Below, piece by piece: positions 36,501 through 44,584 of a DNA stretch of 64,000 bases. The translations under genes and the position numbers were made by a program. Numbering within the stretch: position 1 is the first letter of the stretch; each line of letters starts with the position of its first letter. Where the stretch lies: positions 220,694 to 284,693 of the forward strand of contig NZ_JACYWE010000005.1 of the NCBI RefSeq assembly GCF_014841105.1. The letters are read 5' to 3'. The notes beneath the pieces were generated by a model. It had not been told where the DNA came from and made no database searches. It worked only from the letters and a program-made list of their open reading frames with translations. The DNA is from Lolliginicoccus lacisalsi. Lineage in GTDB: Bacteria > Actinomycetota > Actinomycetes > Mycobacteriales > Mycobacteriaceae.

Positions 36501-37355
36501 GGCACCCTCCTCGCGGCCGGCACCCTCGACGGCGAGGTCCACCTCTGGGACACCAGTGATCCCGCCAGGCCCCGCCAGCTAGCCACCGTCGCCCACGATC
36601 ATGACTCGCTCGTCGCGGCGCTCGAGATCTCCCGCGACAAGAAGACCCTCATCACCAAGACCTACGCCGGGCCCGAGAACGGCGTCTGGGACATCAGCGA
36701 TCCTACGAGCCCCCGGGCTCTCGATGCCCTGCCCTCGCAGCGCGGCCGCGGCTACCTCGGCGACTTCAGCCCCGACGGCGCTCTCTACGCGCTCGGCACC
36801 GCGGGCGGGGGCGTGCCCATCTGGCGCTACACCGGCACCGGCGAGTTCGAGTACCTCGCCGACGCGGGCAACTTCGAAGGACACGTCGAGGCCGTCAAGT
36901 TCAGTCCCGACAGCACCCTCATCGCGGCTGGCGGCGGTGGCGGCGATACCGCCATCCGGCTCATCGATGTCACTGATCCGGACGATCCCCGCATCACGGC
37001 GACCTTGCACGGGCCCCGCGTTGACATCTACTCGCTCGACTTCAGCGCCGACGGAACCCGCTTGATCGGAACCTCCGGCGACCAGATCTGGATGTGGGAC
37101 ATCACAGACCCCAGCGATCCCCGCATCCTCGGCGTTCCCACCGCGTACGAGGGCCGCGCCAACGATGCGGTATTCATCGGCGAGGACCACCACATCGCCG
37201 CCGCCGGGTGGGAGAAAAACGTGCGCGTCTGGGCGAGCGACCCGGAGTCCGCCGCCACCTGGGTCTGCGAAACCCGCGGCACTGCACTCACGAGCAACGA
37301 ATGGGAGCAGTTGCTCCCCGGAGTGCCCGAGACCGATATCTGCGACGGCGAATAG
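33525..37355 (+). CDS. HTH-nSTAND1 NTPase-TM-WD40 repeat protein
   Basis: A 1,276-residue multidomain protein. Residues about 22-95: XRE-type HTH (LELGAALTALRNQQDLTIRD, VLHGTVSGWFAGHHVPTNAS). Residues about 112-450: nSTAND1 NTPase with YKGLDAFAPEDAEWYFGRD, Walker A GASGAGKSS at 152-160 and Walker B VLCIDQLEEVW. Residues about 525-552: one TM helix (ATIAIIAVVAAITAATAGVY). Residues about 620-1250: a long WD40-like propeller region. STAND proteins sense a signal through their repeats and switch by ATP; some protect against phage. Here the HTH suggests DNA binding and the TM suggests membrane tethering. GTG 33564 (with GGGAG) is another possible start. Confidence 0.8.
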   Translation: MSESGKSHNGSRAVSPTMITNRLELGAALTALRNQQDLTIRDVVEKSGVLHGTVSGWFAGHHVPTNASKPAFDDLLAAIGVPDPEQQQEWWQAVVRARRSPGRRGGDQHAPYKGLDAFAPEDAEWYFGRDNLVSEALDRLARKPGMALVIIGASGAGKSSLLRAGIMPALAAGRADRGQPLAPVLITPGSTPLQALAEASVDDHSVLCIDQLEEVWTQCRDEAQRRAFLESLTTLAARPRIILVLRADFFAAAVDEPTLLQPLRENTLVVGPLTSDELRTVITEPAARAGYTLEGGLVEVLASDLAPRDSAQTHDPGALPLLSHALLSTWALSSRKHMTVADYHATGGIKGALQQTAESTFAALGPAQQELARRVFQRLVTVDGPAETRRRVPLAEMLDTRDRDTIRATIELFADQRMLTLTEDAVEITHEILLREWARLRQWIQDNKDSLVAHRRITMAARLWRDSQHDPSTLLGAGRLEVFSHWASTDDHHAELNNLEHEFLAASARHHEQIRAGDAARQDRLRRLNASLATIAIIAVVAAITAATAGVYASKQRSNAELARNESMSRQAAVQAQRTREDTPALAAQLALAAYRINPTIESRTALLDATATPTPMRLAHAPGATGFALSRSGSTLIATSADGTAHIYRMNGHASAPTLASTLTTGEEGNHHSYAAALSPDESLAAFGGGSGLVLWQLDGEQPSFLAALDTNNEPVHDAQFAPHGHILVAGTPDGGILRWDLTDPASPLALPGIVPDNPLPQARAAIAHSADGRIMATSTNAGTVSLWDVSAPASEPRLLSDQPLEGDGTIVANGLALSPDSRYVAAATTAADVRRWEITDPTSPTSLEPLTGFDSWVNGVAFTNDGSILATASSDQTARTWDWATGTELTRFHSPALLTGIAFTATEDTLITGGDDGIIRIWPVPGPVLGGITGVVFQLRYNDDRTLLAVTAGRGDRSVHLLDTTDPARPQRLSRIDVPEFSATAAITDDGTLLAAGTLDGEVHLWDTSDPARPRQLATVAHDHDSLVAALEISRDKKTLITKTYAGPENGVWDISDPTSPRALDALPSQRGRGYLGDFSPDGALYALGTAGGGVPIWRYTGTGEFEYLADAGNFEGHVEAVKFSPDSTLIAAGGGGGDTAIRLIDVTDPDDPRITATLHGPRVDIYSLDFSADGTRLIGTSGDQIWMWDITDPSDPRILGVPTAYEGRANDAVFIGEDHHIAAAGWEKNVRVWASDPESAATWVCETRGTALTSNEWEQLLPGVPETDICDGE

Positions 37356-37520
37356 CCAGGAATGCCAGTGAGCGCAGGCTGGCGAAACTGCCGACCAGCC
37401 CCTCGGGAACGACCGCTGTTCCTTGGGGTCCCGCGAAGGAGACCCAGCGCAAGCCCCGATCCACAATCACCCGTGCCCGAATCGAAACACGATTGTTTTG
37501 CCCGATTCCGCTGAAAAAAA

Positions 37521-37536
37521 TGTGATCTGCATAACA
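37521..37536. promoter_or_regulatory. CRP/GlxR-like site
   Basis: TGTGATCTGCATAACA differs by one base from the CRP/GlxR pattern TGTGA-N6-TCACA. It lies 54 bp before the start of the unknown gene at 37590, in a gap that has no other feature except an A-tract. Confidence 0.35.
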
Positions 37537-37589
37537 GAATAGGGGTGGTTCGTGGAGTTGCGGACCAGGACACCGAGGAGGTGGCCCGG

Positions 37590-38132
37590 GTGAGCCTCAC
37601 AGTGACGTGCTTGACTCCTCCGGAAATGTTTCGTGCGGCAGCACTGCGCTTCCAGCCAGGACAACGGCACCGCATGAACGTCGAGTTCCGCAACGAGGAC
37701 GGCGACCGCGTGCACGATGCGATCATCCTCGATTGCCAATGGACCGAGGACGCCGTGTCCATGGTGCTGATACTCGAGCAGGGCCAGCGCGTGCATGTCG
37801 ACATCCCCGACACCGCTCCCGGCTCCGCGCGCGCCGCCGTCATCGTCGCGCCAACCACGCTGTCGATTCCCCTGCTCGTGCGCGGCGTCGAGCGGTGGCT
37901 CATGTGGCAATCCAGTAGCGACGAATGGAACTCCAGCGGCGGGCCATTCGATCACCTCGCCCCGCTGCGACGGCAACCCCTCGCCTGGCGGCAAACCCTC
38001 GCACAGCATGCCGAGAACCGCGAATGGGCGCTCGTGCTCTCCCACATGCGCGACGCCTTGCGCCCCCTCCATGGCGACACCCTCGTCTGCACCGCCGCGG
38101 TGATGTTCGACGTCAACGGCACCGTTCCGTAG
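37590..38132 (+). CDS. Hypothetical protein
   Basis: A 180-residue soluble protein with no signal peptide or TM. The N-terminal half is beta-rich (LTVTCLTPPEMFRAAALRF, VHDAIILDCQWTEDAVSMVL, QRVHVDIPDT) and the C-terminal half helical (WRQTLAQHAENREWALVLSH). GAGGAGG at 37575-37581 gives 8-nt spacing to GTG 37590, so I prefer this to GTG 37545. It is alone between the nSTAND gene and helZ. No family is recognised; functional linkage to the nSTAND gene is possible but unsupported. Confidence 0.65.
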   Translation: MSLTVTCLTPPEMFRAAALRFQPGQRHRMNVEFRNEDGDRVHDAIILDCQWTEDAVSMVLILEQGQRVHVDIPDTAPGSARAAVIVAPTTLSIPLLVRGVERWLMWQSSSDEWNSSGGPFDHLAPLRRQPLAWRQTLAQHAENREWALVLSHMRDALRPLHGDTLVCTAAVMFDVNGTVP

Positions 38133-38162
38133 CCGCTCGCGCCGGCAGGCGAGTTTCGGGGC

Positions 38163-38210
38163 AAACGCGATAGAAGCTGCTCGAGAACCCGCGTGGTTTC
38201 CGGTGCGTTT
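38163..38210. repeat. Hairpin element family A, copy 2
   Basis: The left arm and most of the loop are as at 3257, but the right arm (38196-38210) has drifted, so the stem is now weak. The 3' flank ending GTGCTTTTGC is also shared with copy 1. It lies between the convergent ends of the hypothetical gene and helZ. Confidence 0.65.
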
Positions 38211-38276
38211 GACGATTCCAGGTGCTTTTGCCGACGATGTGAGCCCGCAGGCCCAGAGCGAGCCAGCAGGCCCAAC

Positions 38277-41200
38277 CTAGGTGAACAATCCGCGGATGTC
38301 GTCGGCGGTGAGCGCATTGCTGAACCCGGCACCATCGTCGAGGACATTGCTCGATAGCTGCGCCTTGCGTTCCTTGAGCTCCGCGACCTTTTCCTCGATC
38401 GTGCCGCGGGAGATCAGGCGGTAGACGTTGACGGGGCGGGTCTGGCCGATGCGGTGCGTGCGATCGACCGCCTGCGCCTCGGTGGCGGGGTTCCACCAGG
38501 GATCGAGGATGTAGACGTAGTCGGCCTCGGTGAGGTTGAGGCCGAATCCACCCGCCTTCAGGCTGATGAGGAACACTGGCGCGGTCCCGGCGCGGAACGC
38601 ATCGAGGACCTTGCCCCGGTCGCGGGTGGAGCCGTCGAGGTAGGCGTACGGTATGCCCGCGTTATCGAGGCTCTGCCGGACGAGCGCGAGGAAGCTGGTG
38701 AACTGGCTGAACACTAGCGCGCGGTGGCCACCGGCGATGATGTCGTCGAGGTGCTCATGGAGGATCTGGATCTTCGCGGACGGCACCCGCTCGTGGGCAG
38801 GGTCGACAAGGGCGGCGTGGAGGCTGAGCTTCCGCAGCGTAGTGAGCGACTGCAGGATGGTGATGCGGTGCTTGTCGATGTCATCAACGAGCCCGAGGAT
38901 CTTCTGCCGCTCGCGCTGCAGCCGGGTGTCATAGGCCTTGCGATGCTTGGGGTGCAGCGGCAGGTCAAGGAGGGTTTCCTGCTTCGCTGGCAGGTCGCTG
39001 GCGACGGCCTCCTTGGTGCGGCGGCGCAGCAGGGGCGCGATGCGGCGCTGGAGCTGCCCGAGGCGCTCGGCGTCACCGATCTTCTCGATGGGCTCGGCGT
39101 AGGTCTCCTTGAACGCCCGCGGGTTGGGGAACAGTCCAGGCGCGGTGATGGAGAGCAGCGACCACAGTTCCATGAGGTTGTTCTCGATGGGTGTGCCGCT
39201 GATCGCGAGCCTGAATGGCGCGGGGACGGTGCGGCAGCAATTATGGATCTTGGATTGGTGGTTCTTGGCGATCTGCGCCTCGTCGAGTATCAGCCCGGAC
39301 CATGAGTGCAGCTGGTGGGCCTCGTTGTCGAGCCGGAACAACGTGTAGGACGTGACGACGATGTCCGCGCCCGCGATCGTGGCCTCGAGGGTGGTGCGGC
39401 GCTTGGCAAGCGTGTCGGTGAGGGTGACGACGGTGAGCCCGGGGGTGAAGCGGGCGGCCTCGTCGGCCCAGTTGGGGACAACGCTGGTGGGGGCGACGAT
39501 GAGGAAGGGCGGCGCATCAGGATGCTGCTCGCGGGCATGCGCGATGAGAGTCAAGGTTTGCAGCGTCTTGCCGAGGCCCATGTCATCAGCGAGGATTCCG
39601 CCAAGATGATTGCGCCAGAGGAAGGCAAGCCAGTCGTAGCCGTCCTGCTGGTACGGGCGCAGCGTGGCGCGCAGGCCATGGGGCAGAGCAGCAGCGGTGG
39701 GCCTATCGGTGCGCAGGGCCGTGACGTGCCGGTCCCATTCGGCGGCTTGCTGGCCGATCACGCCGCACTCGACGAGCTCGTCCCACCAACTGACCTGGTA
39801 GCGGTTGATGCGCAGCCCCTCGCCGGGCTTGTCGGTCAGCGCCTTCGCCTCGCTGATCAACGACCGCAAGGTGTCGAGCTCGGGCCGGTCGAGAGTGAAG
39901 TAGGCGCCACCGGGCAGGATCATGCGCGTCTCGCCGCTGTCGAGGGCACGGAACACATCCGGGAACGCGAGATTGGTGCCATCCACGCTGACAGCCACAT
40001 CGAGGTCGAACCAGTCGGACTGGCCGGTGAGATGCGTCGTGGACAACGTGATCGCGAACGTATCGTCGGCGTCGCGGAAGTCGGGGACCTCGCCGGTGAT
40101 CTCGACGTCGATGCCGGCATGTTCACGCAGCCCCGGCAAAAGGTCCTCGACCAACGTGACAGTATCCATGCCCTGATAGGCCGTCGGTTCCAGGGGAATG
40201 AGCGTGCCGATGCTCCGAGCCAGTCCCTGCTCGGCAGCAGGATCCCGGATGCCATCGGGCTCGATCGGGGCGAGCACGGGGAAATCCGCGACCGTATCGT
40301 CGATCCGGTACCGCCAGCTGCACAGGCTCGCCGCGCGATAGTCGATCTCGAACACCAACTGCACCAGTAGCCGCGGGCCCGTGACCTCCGGCGGGGCGAA
40401 AGTGTCATCGCTCGACCGGATCGCGGCGCGCGCACGCAGGCGCGGGTAGTACGCGGTGGCGAACCGGTGCGCATCAGCGGCAGGGACGCTCAAGGGCTGC
40501 GCGTCGAGCAACACGGGCCGCAACGGCTCAGGCACCCCAGTGGGACAGGCAGCGAGATGCAGGCAGCCCAGGTCATCCCGGTACGCCACTCCATGGCCGT
40601 CGGCGCCGAGGAACCCGATCGGCCGAAGCTCCTCGGCGCCCCGCGCAGGCTCCCCCGCCATCGCGCCCGGCGGGACGGTCGCGCCGATCCGCAGGCCGCC
40701 GTCCTCGCCGCGCCGCACATCCAGCACCAACTCCGCCGGAGGATGCAGCTCCACCATCGCCCAATCGCGATCCCGATCGAGCAGCGCTACCCCGCGATCC
40801 AGCAAATCCTGCAGGATCGGCCAGAACCGGACGCCATGGAACTCGGCGAGATCCAGCTGCCCATCGAGCGCCGAGCCGCGCGCCCCGCCCCGCCCCGCCT
40901 GGTAGACGGCATGGAACTCGCGCAGCAAGCGCAACTGCTCCCCATCGATCGCCATGCGATGCTGCACATAGGGCAGCTCGTTCCACGAGATCGCCGTGGA
41001 CAACCAGCCTCTCCGGCCCTGCGTGACCAGCCGGGCCACCAAGCGATGCCCCACCATCCCCGACCGCTCCTGCGCCCGCGTCAACGGCTGCGCCGCCAGC
41101 TCGACGCCCAGCAGCGCCGTTTCCGCCGGCGGCTCGTCATCAGGCAGCAATCCCGCCAGGGCCTGCTCCCACGCCGACAGCCGCAAGGCGGGCTCCAGCT

Positions 41201-41507
41201 CCCGCACCGACTCCACCGCGGTGGCCACCAGCGCGACCGTATGCTTGCAGTCCTGCCGCATCGGGCAGCTGCACCGTCCATGATCAAAGCGCAGCTCGCC
41301 GCCGACCAGCGTGAAAACCGCCGAGGTGCGATACGAGTTCCGGCCGCTGCCAGCGACGATGCCCCGCAGCGCCGAGGCTGGCGCGTCCCACGAATGATCC
41401 AGCACCGCCCCGTCGCGGGCATAGCCCATGCCGCGCCAGAATGTCGCCTCGCCCACCAGGGGGCGCAGCGTCACGGTGGCAAAATCTCGGAGAGCGGCGG
41501 GCAGCAC
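38277..41507 (-). CDS. helZ: SWIM zinc-finger SNF2-family helicase HelZ
   Basis: A 1,076-residue protein: SWIM finger CSCPMRQDCKH (C79, C81, C87, H89), a large middle region, then SNF2 ATPase motifs GGILADDMGLGKTLQTL (I), LILDEAQIAKN (II, DEAQ), SGTPIENNLMELWSL (III), LDGSTRDR (V region) and QAVDRTHRIGQTRPV (VI). It corresponds to Rv2101 of M. tuberculosis. The role is ATP-driven remodelling of DNA-protein complexes; the true function is unknown. Confidence 0.9.
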   Translation of the reverse strand: MLPAALRDFATVTLRPLVGEATFWRGMGYARDGAVLDHSWDAPASALRGIVAGSGRNSYRTSAVFTLVGGELRFDHGRCSCPMRQDCKHTVALVATAVESVRELEPALRLSAWEQALAGLLPDDEPPAETALLGVELAAQPLTRAQERSGMVGHRLVARLVTQGRRGWLSTAISWNELPYVQHRMAIDGEQLRLLREFHAVYQAGRGGARGSALDGQLDLAEFHGVRFWPILQDLLDRGVALLDRDRDWAMVELHPPAELVLDVRRGEDGGLRIGATVPPGAMAGEPARGAEELRPIGFLGADGHGVAYRDDLGCLHLAACPTGVPEPLRPVLLDAQPLSVPAADAHRFATAYYPRLRARAAIRSSDDTFAPPEVTGPRLLVQLVFEIDYRAASLCSWRYRIDDTVADFPVLAPIEPDGIRDPAAEQGLARSIGTLIPLEPTAYQGMDTVTLVEDLLPGLREHAGIDVEITGEVPDFRDADDTFAITLSTTHLTGQSDWFDLDVAVSVDGTNLAFPDVFRALDSGETRMILPGGAYFTLDRPELDTLRSLISEAKALTDKPGEGLRINRYQVSWWDELVECGVIGQQAAEWDRHVTALRTDRPTAAALPHGLRATLRPYQQDGYDWLAFLWRNHLGGILADDMGLGKTLQTLTLIAHAREQHPDAPPFLIVAPTSVVPNWADEAARFTPGLTVVTLTDTLAKRRTTLEATIAGADIVVTSYTLFRLDNEAHQLHSWSGLILDEAQIAKNHQSKIHNCCRTVPAPFRLAISGTPIENNLMELWSLLSITAPGLFPNPRAFKETYAEPIEKIGDAERLGQLQRRIAPLLRRRTKEAVASDLPAKQETLLDLPLHPKHRKAYDTRLQRERQKILGLVDDIDKHRITILQSLTTLRKLSLHAALVDPAHERVPSAKIQILHEHLDDIIAGGHRALVFSQFTSFLALVRQSLDNAGIPYAYLDGSTRDRGKVLDAFRAGTAPVFLISLKAGGFGLNLTEADYVYILDPWWNPATEAQAVDRTHRIGQTRPVNVYRLISRGTIEEKVAELKERKAQLSSNVLDDGAGFSNALTADDIRGLFT

Positions 41508-41603
41508 CCGGCCAACCTACCGGAGGAATCGATGCGGCGAAACGGTAGAGCGTCGCCGGCCTCGGTGTCGCCGGTGGTGTCCTCGTCGGCGGTGCTGCGT
41601 CCC

Positions 41604-41650
41604 GATCGTGAAGATCCAGCCACATCCTGCGTGGCTGAATCTTCACGATC
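41604..41650. repeat. Hairpin element family E
   Basis: A 20-bp stem with one mismatch (41604-41623 with 41631-41650) and a 7-nt loop, left arm GATCGTGAAGATCCAGCCAC. Unlike the other families it lies between divergent genes (helZ and the methyltransferase), where it cannot serve as a terminator of either; a promoter or protein-binding role is possible. Confidence 0.7.
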
Positions 41651-41692
41651 GACTTGGGGCGCCGCGGTGCCAAGACGTGGCAAGATCCACGC

Positions 41693-42421
41693 ATGACCGA
41701 TCGCGCACGGAGCTTCGGGCAGGCCGCGGCGAGCTATGACCAGGTCCGCCCGCGCTATCCCCGGGAGCTGCTCGCGCGGATGCTGCCGACCGAGCCGGGC
41801 GTCGTGGTGGATTGCGGAGCGGGGACGGGCATTCTCACTGCCGCGCTGACGGCGCTCGGGCATGACGTGATCGCGGTGGATCCGGATCCGCGCATGCTCG
41901 ATCAGTTGCGCGCGACGCTGCCCGGCATCACTGCCTTGGAGGGCCGCGCTGAATCGATCCCTCTTGGCGATGCCTCGGCGCGGGCGGTGGTGCTCGGGCA
42001 GGCCTGGCACTGGGTGGACGTGGAGGCGGCCTCGCGGGAGATCGATCGTGTCCTTGAGCCCGGTGGGTCGCTGCTCTTGTTGTGGAACATTCGCGATGAG
42101 GCGGTGCCGTGGGTGCGGGAGCTGACGGGGGTGATGCAGCGCAGTCCCGCGGAGGATCTGCTGCGCGGCGAGGGCCCGCGCGTGGCGGCGCCGTTCGCTC
42201 AGGAGGCCGTGGCGACGCAGGCGTGGGAGCGATCCATTGCTCCCGATGAGCTCCGGGAGCTGGTGCGCAGCCGGAGCAACTACTTGGTGGCCGGGCTCTC
42301 TGAGCGGGCGCGGGTGGACGCGCGGGTCGAGGAGCTGCTGGCATCGCATCCTGATCTGCGCGGCCGGGCCCGTATCGAGCTGCCGTATCGCACTTACGCC
42401 TTCCGCTACCGGCGGGCCTGA
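41693..42421 (+). CDS. Class I SAM-dependent methyltransferase
   Basis: A 242-residue Rossmann methyltransferase. It opens SFGQAAASYDQVRPRYP, motif I VVDCGAGTGILTAAL, then VIAVDPDPRMLDQLR and an acidic pocket, and LGQAWHWVDVEAA, common to UbiE/COQ5-like and trans-aconitate-type enzymes. Substrate unknown. No ribosome site is visible before ATG 41693. Confidence 0.85.
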   Translation: MTDRARSFGQAAASYDQVRPRYPRELLARMLPTEPGVVVDCGAGTGILTAALTALGHDVIAVDPDPRMLDQLRATLPGITALEGRAESIPLGDASARAVVLGQAWHWVDVEAASREIDRVLEPGGSLLLLWNIRDEAVPWVRELTGVMQRSPAEDLLRGEGPRVAAPFAQEAVATQAWERSIAPDELRELVRSRSNYLVAGLSERARVDARVEELLASHPDLRGRARIELPYRTYAFRYRRA

Positions 42422-42457
42422 CCCGGCTGACGTCCGTATCGGGCCGTTGCCTGCGCG

Positions 42458-42516
42458 GCGAGTGTGCGAATTCCGTCAGCGCTGGTCGCAAATCCTGTCG
42501 TTGTTCGCACACTCGC
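42458..42516. repeat. Hairpin element family C, copy 1 (59 bp)
   Basis: A perfect 13-bp stem GCGAGTGTGCGAA (42458-42470) with 42504-42516 and a 33-nt loop. It lies after the methyltransferase gene and before the EspC-like gene. A 59-bp copy in the same orientation is at 45216-45274, beyond the trio of genes. Confidence 0.75.
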
Positions 42517-42605
42517 GGCGCGAGGATCGGCGCCCGGGCACACTCACTGGGCCGGGGATGACGCGATGATCCTGGCACCTGTCAGGCGGCTGATGCGGAG
42601 GTGGC

Positions 42606-42899
42606 ATGGACGACGTGGAGCTTGTGGCGGATTGTGGTGCGCTGGGCGCGCTGGCATCCGCGGTCGAGAGGTTCGCTGACGATGTCAGTGCCATCCACCT
42701 CGGGAGGGACGCGCCTCCCGGCCTAGCCGGTTCCGGGCTCGATGTCGCCGTGTCCAGGATCATTGATGCGTCATGGGCTGTCCGGGACGAGCATGCGGAG
42801 GCCGTGCGTGGTCATGGCCGACGAATCGCGGCGTCCAGTGATGGCTACCTCGCTGCGGAGGCGGACTGCGCGCACCGGATCCTGGCGGCGTGGCGGTGA
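42606..42899 (+). CDS. EspC-like / WXG100-related type VII secretion protein
   Basis: A 97-residue helical-hairpin protein. The C-terminal YLAAEAD fits the YxxxD/E secretion signal of ESX substrates, and the ASWAVRDEHAEA region resembles ESX/EspC family proteins. It overlaps the following hydrolase gene by 4 bp (GTGA), so the two are made together and could be exported as a pair, as PE/PPE and Esx dimers are. ESX machinery is not in the window. Confidence 0.65.
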   Translation: MDDVELVADCGALGALASAVERFADDVSAIHLGRDAPPGLAGSGLDVAVSRIIDASWAVRDEHAEAVRGHGRRIAASSDGYLAAEADCAHRILAAWR

Positions 42900-44584
42900 A
42901 GTCACTGACGGTGGGCGGGGTGCGTGCCCTGGCCTGGGAGGGCTTGGAGAACCATGCGGCGCGCTTCGAAACGGCGGCCGGTCGACTGACGGCACTCTCC
43001 GATGCCGCGCTCGACGCGCTTGATCAGGTGCACCCCGTGAGCTGGGAAGGCACCGCCGCCCGGCTAGCGCGGGAAGGCTTCATCGAGCAGCGCGCCGCGG
43101 GCCGGAGGTCAGCCACGGATCTCCAAGTGGCAGCGGCTGCTATGCGGCACGTGGCACGAACGATGCGTGCGGAGCAGTCCAATGCGGTGGCCGCGGTGGA
43201 GGCAGCGCTCATGGACGGGTTCATGGTCGATGAAGCGTGGCGAGTCTCCGCACCGCCGACGAAGGGCATGCCACCGGAGCGCGCCCACATGCTGATGCAC
43301 CACGAGGAGCAGGTGGGTGCCGCCGCGAGGTCGATCCGCGCCGCGTTGGCTCGTTCGCTCGAAATGCTGCGTGACGCGGTACCACGATGGACGTCACCTG
43401 TCGGCAGTCCTGGCGGCCATGAGCGGGCTCCGGCACCCCCCACGGATGGGTCGGCCAAGCAGAATAGGGAGTACTGGGATTCCCTCACCGAGCAGCAGCG
43501 ACAACAAGTTCTCGAGGCGCGCCCGGGGTGGATCGGTGGTCTCGATGGCGCTCCCGCGAGCGCGAGGCATGACGCAAACGTCGGGCAGATCGACAGCGAG
43601 CGTGTGCGTCTCGAGGCCCGGCGGGACCAGCTCGCTGCCGAGCTGCACGACAATTGGTTCGGTGGTGCCTTCACGAACGCGGACGCCGAGCTCTGGTACA
43701 CCGAGCGCAAGCTAGCGGATCTCGCCACGATCGAGAAGCTGCTCGGCAAATACCCCGAGGGACGATTGATGCTGCTCGATATGCGGTCAGGGGAACGCGG
43801 CATGGCAGCGTTCGCGATAGGAAACCCGGACACCGCTGATCATGTGTCGGTCACGATCCCTGGATTCGGCACCACGATCTCTAGATCCTTCGCAGCAATG
43901 GTCAAGGAGACGGAGTATCTGCAGCGCGAGGCCGAGATCCAGCTCATCAATCATGGCAGGCGCGGGGAGACGATAGCCTCGATCGCTTGGCTGGGCTACG
44001 AGCCGCCCCAGGGTACCGGCCCCGGCTGGGGCGACACGGTCGTCGGGTTCACCGACGTCACCCAGCGCGAGCACGCCGTCAAGGGCGCAGCGAGGCTCGC
44101 CGCCTTCTTCGACGGAATCAACACGGCATCAGAGCTCGGAGACCCGCACATCACCGCGCTCGGCCACTCCTACGGGTCCTACACAACAGCTCTTGCGCTG
44201 CAGGATCCCCGCCCTGGCCAGCCTGTGGACGACGCCGTGTTCTACGGATCGCCAGGCGTCAATGCCGGTAGCGAGAAGGATCTCGGCCTCGAGGAAGGCC
44301 GCGCATACGTCATGAAGACCGACGGGGTGTGGAGCTTCATCGGCGGTGATGGTGATGCCATTGCCGATCTCGGATTCTTCGGCGCGTTCGGCCCGGATCC
44401 GGCGAACGCTGATTTCGAGCACCTGTCCACCAATGCGGCAACCACTCCGGACGGCATCGACCGCGAGCAATCCACCGGCCACAGCGAGTACTCCCGCATG
44501 GGGACCAACGGGGAACTGAGAACATCGGCATACAACATGGCCGTCATCATCGGAGGCCTCCCGGACCAGGTCGTGCGCCGATGA
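42896..44584 (+). CDS. DUF1023-type alpha/beta hydrolase with N-terminal ESX-like helical domain
   Basis: A 562-residue protein. Residues about 1-170 are helical with SWEGTAARLAREGFIEQRAA, like WXG100/LXG substrates. A linker follows (PGGHERAPAPPTDGS), then the region DNWFGGAFTNADAELWYTER, and a DUF1023 alpha/beta hydrolase with nucleophile Ser in ALGHSYGSYTTALALQ (GxSxG) and the typical VFYGSPGVNAG. No signal peptide, so export by ESX with the EspC-like partner is likely. Substrate and purpose (toxin or lipase) unknown. GTG 42896 is preferred to GTG 42890 for the 4-bp overlap. Confidence 0.8.
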   Translation: MKSLTVGGVRALAWEGLENHAARFETAAGRLTALSDAALDALDQVHPVSWEGTAARLAREGFIEQRAAGRRSATDLQVAAAAMRHVARTMRAEQSNAVAAVEAALMDGFMVDEAWRVSAPPTKGMPPERAHMLMHHEEQVGAAARSIRAALARSLEMLRDAVPRWTSPVGSPGGHERAPAPPTDGSAKQNREYWDSLTEQQRQQVLEARPGWIGGLDGAPASARHDANVGQIDSERVRLEARRDQLAAELHDNWFGGAFTNADAELWYTERKLADLATIEKLLGKYPEGRLMLLDMRSGERGMAAFAIGNPDTADHVSVTIPGFGTTISRSFAAMVKETEYLQREAEIQLINHGRRGETIASIAWLGYEPPQGTGPGWGDTVVGFTDVTQREHAVKGAARLAAFFDGINTASELGDPHITALGHSYGSYTTALALQDPRPGQPVDDAVFYGSPGVNAGSEKDLGLEEGRAYVMKTDGVWSFIGGDGDAIADLGFFGAFGPDPANADFEHLSTNAATTPDGIDREQSTGHSEYSRMGTNGELRTSAYNMAVIIGGLPDQVVRR

